From assembly GCF_021155765.1 (NCBI RefSeq), contig NC_060110.1, positions 18,870,001 through 18,934,000 on the forward strand: a stretch of DNA of 64,000 nt, given 5' to 3'. The notes under the pieces are model-generated. The model did not search any database and was not told where the DNA came from. It saw nothing but the letters and a program-made list of their open reading frames with translations. Below are positions 1-12,300 of the stretch, in pieces (positions within the stretch are counted from its first letter, which is position 1; the number at the start of each line of letters is the position of its first letter). A program made the translations under genes and the position numbers. The DNA comes from Diprion similis (lineage: Eukaryota > Arthropoda > Insecta > Hymenoptera > Diprionidae).

Positions 1-1259
1 GACACGAACTATCAGATATTCAGTTTATTATTTAGATTTTTAATGTTGCATTTACTTGTAAAGCAAAACTGCACTAAGTAGCACACAGACTGCGGTGATA
101 ATACGTGCTTTTGAATTACTGATAAACTCAAAAATGATTGTTTCACACATGTGATTAATGTGGATTTATCTAAAGACGATATGGATACTGGTACGATGGT
201 TTGTCGAACTGGACGTTAATCGAACTGGACGTCGAGTACAATTTTTGCCAACAACAGTTAGGTCGAGTCAATTAGTATTTCATATCACGTTTTAATATGG
301 TATGATCAGACATCGAAGAAGGAATGTCACCTCAGTTTCCTGTCTTTTTTTTTTGTTTTTGTTGCAAATATTCGCCCACACATACGGAGGTTTACGTATA
401 TGATTTAGGCTGATAAAATAAGACGAAATTTCCATACCTTCTGATTTGTAAATTGACTACAGCGTCGATTCGGTGTTATTCCATTAGAAAAACGGTGTAC
501 TTATTAATCCAACGAACCCAGGCGAAAGCAGATAAGCGTACAAAAATACGGGAGAGACGATCGGGCTTCCGACCAGACCGCAATGCCAGATGGCATCAGC
601 ATTTAAGCTGTCAAAACGCTTGCGCAAAACTGACTTCCTATTATTAAATCGCAACTAGATTCGACGGGTGAATTAGAAAAAGAATAACTTTACAATATCG
701 ATGGCAACTGTCAATTGATAAATTATTTTCTTATCGCAAAGCTTTTCTTATCTCAAAATTATGCACTGCGGTAAGAAATTAAATAAGTAGGTGGCAATGA
801 GGAAGTGTCAACGTGACAGCTGGTCAGCAGACGACGTGAAAACCAGACTATTTTTATTATCTGCACCAATCTGCATGCACAGTGCGATCCCTGTTCGTAC
901 ATCGTTATATACTTATCTAGTTGGTCAAGATAAGCCTCGGAATATGCGTATCCTAATTATTTTGAAAAATCGTTAATATCCAAAGTGTTCCTCATTCATA
1001 CTGCCAACTCCAATTCGTAACCTAACCATCTATTATTTTGATCGCGAAGTTTTGTATACATCGCGCATACATCTTTATTGCACACACACGATGTATATGC
1101 TGTAATACGTACAATTTTTCGAGGCGCCTGAAAGGTGGCCGGGCATAATTCAGCCACACCGGATCGATTTTATTCAAATAATCTGGATTTAAAATCAAGC
1201 TTTGAGCGTCGGATTTTTGAGTTGAAGAAATTAGCTTGTGCACAGTTAAGATGTACTGA
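1..1259. other. Upstream region of Tmem62, no gene recognised
   Basis: I see no convincing coding region. The short open frames here (for example 453-647 and 791-976) lack recognisable protein character. A 13-bp direct repeat, TCGAACTGGACGT, occurs at 204-216 and 220-232, separated by three bases. The stretch presumably contains the promoter and 5' untranslated region of Tmem62, but no core promoter element could be assigned. Confidence 0.4.
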
Positions 1260-4200
1260 ATGTTCAAAATGAGGATAGCAAAGTCTACTGTGATCTTTTT
1301 GGTCTTCGTACTGATGCTGTCGGTGTTTATGGCCAATGTAGCCAATCTTATTAACGTTGATTCGCATGCCGCTAACAGTACACCACTTTATGAAGGATTG
1401 GATGACGCTGAACCCCAATGGCTCCCTCCAAAGAAATATGATATTTTTGACTCGCCTGACCACCTTGTTTGGTTTTTACAGGTTCGATTGTGATTATAAT
1501 TTTTCATAGATTGATACCTTTACCTTTTTACTTACATTAACTTACTCGCCACCAAGATGCAGCTGGTTTCTTACTGTCGTTTCGGATCACACAGCACGAG
1601 CATTGATTTACTTGTAACATTTTTCAGATATCGGATATTCATGTAAGCATCTTTCAAGATCCATCCAGAATTACAGAATTGAAAGAATTTTGTGACATCA
1701 CGGTTAGCGCCATCAGGCCTGCGGTTGTTCTCGCCTCTGGTAAGCTTATTTTAGAATCAAATTATGGAATTTGACTTGATTGCTATATCGTCAAATATAT
1801 CATTTTACATGGGGGATAAATTTTGTCTGCCCGAATCTGTTAGTGTATCAATTAAAAATTACAAACTATGATTTTACAGGTGACTTGACTGATGCAAAGG
1901 CAAAGGATAGAATGGGGTCAGGGCAGATTCAAGGAGAATGGGAGCATTATAGAAGGATTCTAGAGGAAACGGATGTTTTAAAAAAAACTGAGTGGCTCGA
2001 CGTCAGAGGAAATCATGGTAGTATACAAGCTATTGTATATAAATGAAATGACAAAAATATGGCAAAGTGAGTGGGAACAGAAACCCTTGAAGCTGATGAC
2101 TGATCATCAGTATCTGTATGAACTTGCACCTTAATTTTTTTCTATATTTTCATTCACTGTCTACATTTAACTGTTTTGTACAATAAAAATTTCAGACAAC
2201 TTCAATGTGCTTAGCTTGGCTTCCAAAGAAAATTATTACCTAAACTATTCAATCCAAGGGCGTGAGCACCCGCGATCATATATGCATCAAATCGCAGTCG
2301 GATCAGAGAAATATACTTTCATTGCGATTGACGCTTGCCTAGAACCTGGGCCACGTAGACCATTCAATTTTGTCGGCATTTTCACTAATACTGAAGCGGA
2401 TAGTGTTGGAAAATATGTACAGCAGGCAAGGGCACAAGGTGGAGATTACATTATATGGTTTGGGCACTATCCAACGTCGTGCATATTAGCGCAATGCAGC
2501 GGAGGAATTAGAAGTATTTTGGGTGAGTCTAATTTTCTGGAATTCGGAGTGAAAATTGCATGCATTGTATTTAATATCAGATAGTGTTACATCATGCATT
2601 TTGTGAGAACCATCATGTGCCATGATTAATGACAGATTATTCTAATTTAGGGAGATATAGAGAAGGACTTGTCTATCTTTGCGGACACTTTCATACACTG
2701 GGTGGCACTGTGCCTAACATGTACACATTACAGCACGCAGGATTTCTGGAATTGGAACTTGCGGACTGGAAGGATAACAGAGCGTAAGCTAAATGTAGTG
2801 GCTTGTTTATTTTATTATGAAAAGAAATTGCAAAATATCCTCAAACAATTATCTCGTTACATTAATACTTGTGAAAAAAGTTGACGTAATTGCGCATGAA
2901 TACCCACAAAATTCGACTTTGTTGGCATTTATAATAGTCTATAGTACTTTGTGAAACATGCATGGAAGATTGCACACTTCGAATATTGTTTTTACGGTGT
3001 GGCTTTACAAGTAGTTCTGCCTCATTTACTTTTACTTATTGTTAGGTATCGACTAGCAGCAATAGATCATGGTCAATTTTCATTTATTGACATAAAACAT
3101 CGTGACTGGCCTGTGGCATTGATCACCAATCCGAAACATGCACTATACGTGATGCCACAAAAAGAGAATTTACAGTCTATTTTTGAATCCACGCACATCA
3201 GGTAAACACTGCTTTCAATGCGTACATGTATCCCCATAAACTTCTTCAGTCATATCAAGCCTGCTTTAATCAGATCTCTCTCGTGTTTGCTTTTTATTCA
3301 AAATCAGGACTGGCTATTATTCACTTTTCCAATCTTTTAATTTAAGAATTAAACTCACGAAAAAAGCACAAAGTGGGTAGAATATTTTACCTGTATCATC
3401 TCATGTCATATGTATGTTATATCATTGAGATGCAACAATTCTGGTAACATTGTCTGCTATCTAATCATTACTTATTTTGTTTTGTTGTTTTTACAATTTT
3501 TGGTCAATTTATAATACAATATCGAATTTAATATTAAATTTTGAAAATTAATATTTCCCAGTGAAAAAGTCAATCTTTAGCTAATGAATTGTTGCAGAGT
3601 ATTGGCATTCTCCATCACAGATCTGAAATCGGTTGAAGTTCAGATTGACAACGGGAGATGGTTGGAATGCCGTCGAGTTAAAGGGCCACTTTACAGTGTC
3701 AAATGGAATCCAAAAGAATACAAAAGTGGGCTCCATCATATACAGGTTTACTTGCATGTTAAGCTGCTTACACACAGAATATTGAATGAGATTTTGAACG
3801 AAAATTTCTTCTTGAAAAACATGCAATTTACACTTATACTGTTATTTGGATGTCAGACCATCGATTTATGACATTTAGATAGTTTGGCTTGCTCACAGAA
3901 TCTGATGTTTAAATACTCCCAGTACAGTAATCCTGTTGAAGTCAAACTCTCTGTGTAAACAACTTACTGGTTGAGATTCTAATCACACTGGGTAATGGTT
4001 TATTGGTAAAGTTGTACTGATATTGTTTAAATCGTCTTTTTTCTGTAGCTTAACTTTCATAATATATGCTCTATATTTTTCAAATACTGTACATGTAACC
4101 ATAACTAAATTTCTATAGAATCTGGGCTGCCTATTTCCGTGTTGATAATATTCTTTGATTGAATTGGCCTCTCGTTGCAGTAATTACATATTATAACAAT

Positions 4201-5928
4201 GATTGTCATATTGATATAGTTCTTAAGTAGTTTAATTGTATCATGTTCAGATCATCAACAAAATTACAGCATGGAAATAGTGTGAGATACGAATCTCGTT
4301 TACTCATAAGTTCGAAATGAGAAGACTAGTACGTGACCAGTACTTTATTGGCTATTGCTACCACAGCAGCATTACTAATAACTATCGACTAGTATCTACT
4401 GTAACTACTTTTCTTACATTTTCCATTCAATCTGCATTACCCTCGCTTCTCTGTATTTAACTTCATCAGGTTCTGGCGTGACTTTAGTGAAAGGGCACGG
4501 GTAGCATCTTCCATCATTAGTCATGCTGTTTCCTTCACAGGTACGAGTTGTGGATAATGAAGGACGAGAGAAAATCACAAGTCAGCCATTTTCTTTGGAT
4601 GGAACTAGAATGTCATTCCGACTCTTACCCAGATTGGTTCTTATGTTTAATATCAGTCACTTTGTAAGTGGTAACAAACTTGTATTCATTTCTCCGACTT
4701 AGTATATTTTTTTCACTTACAATATTTATGGCTTTTAACTACATAGAGAAATTATTCTTGCTTTGACCAAAAATGAATGACAAACTAACAATGTAACAAT
4801 GATCACAGTTTCAAGTATTGTTCGGCACAATGCTGATTCTGCTGGTGGTTCCATTAAGTGTTCTTCGATTTCTCCACAAGCTCTGCGAAAGTAAGTAATT
4901 TTTAAACTGTTTTCGTTCGGTCAGAACAATAGTGAAAACTCATCTGCCCATTCTTAGGTGGAAAGCTGCAGCGTCCTAGAATACGGATAAAAGTATTTCA
5001 TCGATGGTTTCGCAAATTATGGATTCTGTCCACCATTGATCGTCTTTTCTACCCATTAGTACTATATGTATTGTACCTAACAGTGGGTACGTACAGATGT
5101 GTATAACTTTTTTAACCAATCGTGTAACATTTTGCAAGATGTGTTCACTAACTCATATTTATAGGTCCATGGAGTATCGGAGAGATAATCGAGAATCGTA
5201 CTGGGATGATATTTGCTTGGGGCACATGGGTTGGATCATCTTACCTCCCAGGATCTTTCACCTATGCTTATGGTTTTTTTCAATTATTATCTTTTCAATT
5301 ACCTCTCACACTAATCCTAGCTCATCGTGCTGACCAAAGGTGATTTTATTCAAGTAATAATATTTCATGTTCTCAGCTGAAATTTCTACCAGAAATATTT
5401 CCCCGTCTATATTAACACCAATAATGAAATATTTTACAGGGTATATCTAATGGAAAAATCGTCAAGGAAACCTCCTACAATATTAAATCTGTTACAAAGG
5501 CATACGTTGCTTGTGTTATTAGTTACCATGCAGGCAAGTATGGTATATTTTTTTTGGCTTGCTTATGGAACAATGGCTATCATCCTTGGTCCCATGCGTA
5601 CTTGGAGTGTACTTTTAGCCATTGTTTTATGGTACCAAATTAACGTGATGCCCGATAGTTACTTCAGGTCAGTATTTTATTTTTCCTAAATTTATTCTCA
5701 TAACTTTACTCATATACGAGTTCGAGATGAAAGTTTTGCTGTGAGAATGTGGTAATTCATTCTTTAAATTGACAAAAAGCAAATTGATCATATCTATTGT
5801 GCATTACTTAGACAAAAGTATTTCTTTACAACAGGAGCGCTGCAATGGTATGGTCATCCAAAAGCCCTGCACTAAGCAACATGGAAGATGAGGCTAATAC
5901 GGAGGGATCAAGCAGTCATAAACAATGA
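1260..5928 (+). CDS. Tmem62: Transmembrane protein 62 homologue (calcineurin-like metallophosphoesterase plus C-terminal membrane domain)
   Basis: Thirteen exons join in frame to 688 aa: 1260-1481, 1628-1739, 1880-2017, 2196-2522, 2651-2783, 3046-3201, 3598-3745, 4541-4663, 4809-4890, 4958-5086, 5165-5339, 5440-5667, 5835-5928. An N-terminal hydrophobic anchor (about residues 6-28) precedes a metallophosphoesterase domain showing the metal-site motifs SDIH (D77, H79), GD (D113), GNHD (155-158), WFGHYPTS (H248) and CGHFHTLGG (H279, H281). The second half has about five hydrophobic segments, for example around FQVLFGTMLILLVVPLSVLR. Order and motifs match the animal TMEM62 family, a poorly characterised multi-pass phosphoesterase-like protein; the substrate is unknown. 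The exon 1 donor (GTTCGA) is weak, but phase and family similarity (FLQ-ISDIH) support it. A second in-frame ATG lies at residue 4. A possible poly(A) signal is at 6450-6455. Confidence 0.93.
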
Positions 5929-7471
5929 TTAAAAATTGTTTTGAATAGGTATTTGTTAGTTAGCCTAAATTAGCGTTTGAACAGTTGCTTATAACTTGGT
6001 TTGCAAAGAATATATCAATTTCCAGAATGCTTTCTTGATTAGAATCTCTGTGCGTGGATACAGGAATTGATCAGCTACCAAAGATAACTGTCTTACACAA
6101 TTTCATTGATACAATTGTTATACTTGTAAGGAACTCAGTTGGGTTATATGTTCCATAAATGTTTTCCACGAGTCAAGTTCAAACATCTCCATCGACAGCT
6201 GATATGCATCTTACAATTCCAAATTATATAATTGAAAGTTGTTGATGAGACACAATTGATTTGAAGCGCACAATCTGTTACTATAATTAGTAAATATTTA
6301 GATATACGTATGTATATATAAAATGTATTTTCAGTATATGATGAAGTCATTCAACCTAGAATGACTAATTGACGTTACTTTTTTCAGCCTAACATTTCCT
6401 ATTGTTGAAGAAAAATCAGAAAGGCAGGTAAAAGCAGCAAATCTCAGTAAATAAAAATTATCAGTATTTTTCTAAATTGCAGGAATTTAGTACAGCCTGT
6501 TTCAAGTGAATTTGAAATTTCTGAAGTCCATTACCGGGGTTGGAATACTGCGTAACAAAGTAGCTTTCGCTGTGTGATTTTCTGTCAGGTGAATAACTTA
6601 TGAAAAATATACTTGTTATCGTCGTTATCAGCTGTTATAATCTTACGGTATTTGAAGACTACCTAAAATCAAATGATCGTACACATTATTCATGGGTACA
6701 CACATTAATGTGATGCAGCAAACACGATAAATGTACTGTATAGGAAAACTATGCCACAACCATTATTGATGTCACATTGAAATCTTAGATCATGGCTTCA
6801 AATAATAGATGAATATATGTTTTTTAAAACTATATGAAAGTATTCCCTAAGTGGACAATTGAGTCAGGTTTTCCTTGATCAAGGTAGAGTAACTAGTATG
6901 TGACAAAATTTCTGAAAAATAACACAACTGATGAACTCATACGTAGCATCATTTATTTGTTGGGTTAAAACACTGATGAATATGTTCAATTAATGGGTAG
7001 TAATTATAGCACGAGTTCGATGTTAGAAAGATATGTCAACGAATAATAAATATTTTTCAAAAAGAAAACTGTGTTCATTGACGTCAGGAATGTGTAATAA
7101 GATTGAAACAAGTATTGAAAATCGAATTTAAAACTCATTGAGACTTTTCCGGAAGTTGATTTTAAATTAGGAAAAGGAATCATTTTTGAGATAATAATGA
7201 TTTTTCGTATTTTAAACTCATTACTGAAAATAGTTTTTCAATTTCCATAATTTCAACAAATTGAATGTATAACTAGGTTTGTGTTTTACCTGGATTTATT
7301 TCTGTTACTCAACTATGAATTTAATACTCAGACTTGTTGATGCAAAAAATAGCAATAAAACTTATGTATGATAATAAATATTGGAAATAAGTAAATTTGA
7401 TGATTTAAATTATTCATTTTCCTGAATTTGTATGATACTTTATATAAGTTTACATTTCTATAGAAATAACC
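5929..7471. other. Convergent 3' intergenic region between Tmem62 and Sirt4
   Basis: AT-rich, with no coding signal. AATAAA at 6450-6455 (and 7045-7050) could serve Tmem62. TTTATT at 7295-7300, read on the minus strand, is a plausible Sirt4 poly(A) signal about 170 bp past its stop. A lone TGACGTCA palindrome lies at 7079-7086. Confidence 0.5.
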
Positions 7472-8590
7472 TCATAAGGAACAAATTTTGGGAAGAATTT
7501 CTCCGCATCGTGCTGCTACTTTAATTTGAGCATATTGGTCTGCTCTTGTTTTACCAATGTTCACTATAGCTATAGGTCTTTTCGCTTCGACTGCCTGAAG
7601 AATTATTCTTAACCCAGAGAAGACGGAAAGTGAAGATCCTAGTACCAGCAGAGAATCTGCCATTTCCACTTCCTGCTTTACTCTATCCACCCTTTCCCGT
7701 GGAACATTGTCCCCAAAGAAGACAATGTCAGGTTTCAATATTCCTCCACAATTATCGCAAGATGCTACGATAAAGTTTTCAATCTGATCCTGAAGAAAAG
7801 AATGGGCAGTTTATGTTAATACAGCAGTAGACAAATTTTAATACTTGGAATAATTTTCTGATACACTGTCGATGGTACCTGCGACAATTCAACGTCACCA
7901 TCAGGTCTCATCATCTGAGCTTCAGCCTTCATGTCTTTATTGTATTGCTGTAGTGTTTTCTGTAAATCGTATCTAGAGATTTTATGATCACAGTTTAGAC
8001 ATGTAACTCTGAAAGCGGTTCCATGGAGCTCGATCACATTTTTACTTCCAGCTTTAAAATGCAAATTGTCTACATTTTGCGTAACTATGTAGCTTACTTT
8101 CCCAGCGTCTTCCAAATTCTTCAGTATCTTATGTGTAGAATTGGGTATGAAAGAAGAGAACCTGCAAAAACGATATTAGCAAACAACTCCACTTCAATGA
8201 TTGGATTTGAGAATATTGAGAAGTAATCAGGATACCAAACCTCGGCCATCCGACGTAATTCCTTGCCCAGTATCGTCGTCTCGTTTCTTTGCTTTCACAA
8301 AATTCCTTGTACAATACAGGTCTGCGATCACTCCTGGCATACAAGCCTACGCCCTCAGATCTATAATCGGGAATTCCACTTTCCGTTGATATTCCGGCAC
8401 CAGTTAGAACGCATATTTTATTTGAATTTCTTATGAAACTTTCCAATTCCGATAATTCTTTTTCTCCAACGGGCTGACATTTCGGTACAAATGCCAGGGT
8501 TGAACAGCTGATACGATCTGTCAAATTAATGAAATTTAACCTCTTTTGTATATTGTGATTTTGGAATAATGTTTTCCATTTCATAGACAT
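7472..8590 (-). CDS. Sirt4: Sirtuin 4, mitochondrial NAD-dependent lipoamidase/deacylase/ADP-ribosyltransferase
   Basis: Three exons (8241-8590, 7879-8161, 7472-7789) join in frame to 316 aa, close to the 314 aa of human SIRT4. The sirtuin core is intact: the NAD-binding loop [18 protein letters not shown], the segment [19 protein letters not shown], the catalytic-histidine motif ELHG, two CxxC zinc pairs (CLNC and CDNC), FFGDNVP and [11 protein letters not shown]. The ending RCGEILPKI matches the class II/SIRT4 C-terminus rather than SIRT1-3 or SIRT5-7. The basic N-terminus before the core (about 35 residues rich in K, R, N and Q) fits a mitochondrial targeting sequence. The gene is divergent from Rbm42, with 749 bp between start codons, so the two probably share a promoter. 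Confidence 0.94.
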
Positions 8591-8843
8591 TATTTTATAT
8601 CCCTGCTATCGCTACTTGATATTTTCTAATTTACTATAATATATTGGTAAACATTGTTGAAACTAACGAGGTTAAAACCCCCAAAATATTGGAGGTTACA
8701 TAATCGAAATATTCCATATAATAATCAGGGCCATCCCGGCCATCGACGTATTATCGCTACATTCGTCCGATTCGTCCCCTGAAAGGTACATCAGCCTCGT
8801 TGGAGTGCGTTCCAAAATATAATGCTCTATGGCCACCAGACAA

Positions 8844-8851
8844 TGACGTCA
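8844..8851. promoter_or_regulatory. CRE/ATF palindrome TGACGTCA
   Basis: Perfect 8-bp CREB/ATF consensus within the Sirt4-Rbm42 divergent promoter. A single 8-mer can occur by chance, but a second copy 145 bp away strengthens the call. Confidence 0.5.
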
Positions 8852-8988
8852 TAACTGTGACTACTGCGGCCTGGGACGTGAGACACATAGAAAGCGTGAG
8901 ACGTTGCAGTCAAGTTGCGCGCTCTTGGTGGAAAAGACACTCGAAACTTCGAAGCTCCAACTAAAAACGGAACGTGGTCGCAGTTGAC

Positions 8989-8996
8989 TGACGTCA
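8989..8996. promoter_or_regulatory. CRE/ATF palindrome TGACGTCA next to an inverted CCAAT box
   Basis: Second perfect TGACGTCA in the divergent promoter, with ATTGG immediately downstream at 8999-9003. A CRE beside a CCAAT box is a frequent arrangement in animal housekeeping promoters. Confidence 0.5.
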
Positions 8997-9129
8997 CGAT
9001 TGGTGATACTGCAAGTATATTTCGGAATGCACCCTTTGTTTTAGCCCACTGATCTTTTTAGCCTGATTTCTGTACCTACAAAATTAGTTGTGATTGTGTC
9101 TAACTGTTGTCTAGTGTCTAGGTATAACT

Positions 9130-9181
9130 GTCGTTCGTAAACTTCCTTATCGAATGTTTTTGAACAAACATTACGAACGAC
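9130..9181. repeat. Inverted repeat with 11-bp perfect arms in the Rbm42 5' region
   Basis: GTCGTTCGTAA (9130-9140) pairs perfectly with TTACGAACGAC (9171-9181). A nested pair, AATGTTT (9153-9159) and AAACATT (9166-9172), overlaps the right arm by two bases, so the two stems would partly compete. The element may be in the Rbm42 5' untranslated region or be a dyad binding site. Confidence 0.5.
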
Positions 9182-9339
9182 GACACCGGGGCTTGCGGCG
9201 TATTTTGGAACTACGGTCTGTTGTCACTTACATGGTCGGAGTAGATGATTCACGGGCAGAGCAGAATTAATATTTCGCATAACGTTTTCTTGTTTATAAA
9301 CTAATTTCTAGTAAATAAAATAGTAAAACTATTGTCAAC

Positions 9340-12300
9340 ATGGACGACAAACTTCGGCAAATGGAAGATGAAATGAACAGGTAATTAACCCTTGGTCAAT
9401 TCGTGGTAAATATTTATCTTAACTTCTTCAGTTTTCCCCTAACCTCAGACGTCTCGATACGGTGTTCAATCAACCTCTTACTACATCACAATAATCATAC
9501 AAACAATTCAACTAAGTTACAATAATATCTACCCGTCTGAATTTCAAAAATGTTATTTACCTTTATCTACACATGAGCGAGCTGCGCCTCTTCTTGTGTA
9601 AGGATAGCCCCGCTTCTAACTTTGTTTACATAAAAATATGTTTCAATGTATAGGTTTGAGGCTGAAATTGGGGGGCAGCTTGTTACTCCTGTAGTCAGAC
9701 CTGTCATAGGAGTAAACACATACAGCCAAGTAGCTAGGCAACTTGAACAGCATGAAATACCAGCTCCAGTGGTTGCTGCAGCTGCGGCTTCGTTGGCATT
9801 CTCTCCCATGATTGGTTTTCCACCTCCACCACCACCACCACCGCCAATACTTATACCGCCACAAGTTGCCAGACAATGTAAGGAAATTAATACAAGAGGA
9901 ATAATTTGTTTTAATTTATCACATGATCCTGACAATTTGTTACCGAGTTTTCAAATTACTTGATTTCAGCAGCTATCTCAATGTCGACATATTCATCACC
10001 TGCTCAAATAAGCAACTCGTTTTTACCAAATACATCGGATAATACCTTGAGTGCTACACCAAAATCATATGAGCCAACATCAGCACCGATCATCCGTCAG
10101 GAAATTATAGAGCAAATAATTAATACTAAAATTCCTGAGGACGAGGGAAAAAAGAAAGTTAAAGCTAAAGGTGTCAGTACAGCAGCTGAGTTAGCAATCA
10201 GCCAAGGAAAAGCTAGCTCGATTATGGCTAATGCTAGTGCCGAGGAAACTCATCCAAAAGGCAAAGGAAAAAAGAACAAAAAAATCATACGAATGGCTGG
10301 TGGGCAAACTTGGGAAGACACGTCACTCTTGGAATGGGATGAAGGTAATTTTCGCTCTAAATTCAAAATCTTTGAGCACATCATATTAACTCCATTTAGT
10401 AAAGCTTATTTTTAAACTGCCTCAATATCTTGATGAGTTGTACTTTCATTAACTGAGATCATTACTTTGCCTTAGATGACTTTAGAATATTTTGCGGTGA
10501 TCTGGGAAATGATGTAACTGACGAAATGCTAGTCAGAGTCTTCAGCAAGTACCCAAGTTTCCAGAAGGCAAAAGTAGTGAGGGATAAAAGGACGAATAAA
10601 ACCAAAGGTTTTGGTTTTGTTTCATTCAAGGATCCACAAGACTTCATCAGGGCCATGAAAGAAATGAATGGTAAGTTTCTTTACTTATTAATTGTCAAAT
10701 GATGAATTGAATTCTTGCGTGTAATTTTTCTATGCCTACGATCTTAAATTTTTGGGCTCAGTTTTGAAGCCAAGCGATTCTGGGAATTTTTCGTAATATT
10801 TGGTATCGAAAATTCATACACCTATCAAATCATAAAAAAATATCTGGAAATTGAAATTGTACTATGCGTTCTTGTATGAATTTCATTTATTGTTTATGGT
10901 CAAGTTCATATTTCTTCGCTCATAGTCATCGATTTATTTTGCATTTGTAGAGACATCTTATTTCTTGACATACTTCAATAACACACTATGATAGCTTTAG
11001 CGGAAAAGGGGTAATCCTTGCAACATTAAAAACATATTCATTACCCTTTTCATACTTTGGTACTTGGAAACAGTTCATTTATTACCTTTAGATTTTCGTA
11101 AAACTGTGAACTGTAAAACATGTTCATCTAATAATTGCTCCAGCCTATACATCGAGTTCTTACACAGTTGTCGAGAATTAATCAAGCGGAAACAATAATT
11201 CGTAAAGATTCCTTAAGGCAATCTCATAATCGTTAAATATTCGTTGAAATAAAATCTATAAATAAATAATTACTTATTATGAATATTAGTAAATAAATAT
11301 CCGCAATAGTCTACATAAATGGCGAAAATTTCATTTCAAGTACATATCGTGCGCATAAACTTTTGAGATTGCATGTGATGAGACTTTGTGTTTGCAACCA
11401 AAATTATTAATTAACAGTTACCAGTAACAATGAAATTAGTTGTGGTAATCTTGATTATGAATTCTGCATAATATTGTAGTAATTTTTTACGCTGCCTATG
11501 ATACGATTATGTTGATAAAATTTAGGCATAATAAGTGATCGAGATTTTTGTAATATCCCAAAAATCATACATTTCACGAAGTGGCTGAATTGCTAAATTG
11601 AGTTGAAGTTCAATGGTTTTTTTTTTTTCAAGTTGCTGATAATATAGCATTATTTGATAATTGTTTTAACTCTGTCAAATATTGATGCGGTTATTAACGA
11701 AGAGTACTTTTCTTTGGCAAACTTTGTATTGTGAGATTACAGTAATTATTTCTCTAATCGCGCGGTCCCTTAGTCACATTCACGTTTAAATGTAAATAAC
11801 TATTTCCCAAGCGGTCCCCAACCGTAAGATACAAAGAGCTGAGGTATTATGGAGTACTGCCTTCTTCCAGAAGCTCCATTTCGTAAGGCTACGCGATTGG
11901 TCGAGTGTCTGGGTGGTGGTAGCAAAGCAGGGCTTTCCAACGGAAGTGCTCTCACCGGTTCAATCTCGTTAGCTACTGAACAAGAAAATTTAATATTTAA
12001 ACGTAATCGTGCATTGGGTCATTAAAAAAAATGTACAGAGATACAGATTGACTCTCTAGAAGAATCCATAATAATGTGAATCTTACCAAATCTTACCTGT
12101 GTTACTGTTAGACCGTGAACTGTGAGGATTCATGTATAATACAGAAAAGGGCATTCCGCCAGCTCCCCATCCACGAGAGGTGAATACACCTTTTTTAGCT
12201 ATTCTATTAATTGGCAGCAAAGTGTCTCGAGATGATTGCACAACGATTGAATTTTGATCACGTTGACTCTGAACTCTGAAAGTATAGAAATAAAATGTTT

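Larger units (their letters stand above)
8591..9339. promoter_or_regulatory. Bidirectional promoter region between Sirt4 and Rbm42
   Basis: This 749-bp gap separates two divergently oriented start codons and is more GC-rich and CpG-containing than the flanks. It has two perfect cAMP-response-element palindromes, TGACGTCA, at 8844-8851 and 8989-8996. The second is followed two bases later by ATTGG (8999-9003), an inverted CCAAT box. CRE/ATF and NF-Y sites are common in housekeeping divergent promoters; function here is inferred from sequence only. An inverted repeat (9130-9181) lies nearer to Rbm42. Confidence 0.6.

Noticed and set aside
9567-9935. 122-aa minus-strand Gly-rich frame over Rbm42 exon 2
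   Set aside because: It is the antisense of the Rbm42 proline tract.
11930-11975. tRNA-like GGTTCAATCTC motif
   Set aside because: It falls in exon 3 of the nested precursor gene and no cloverleaf arms surround it.
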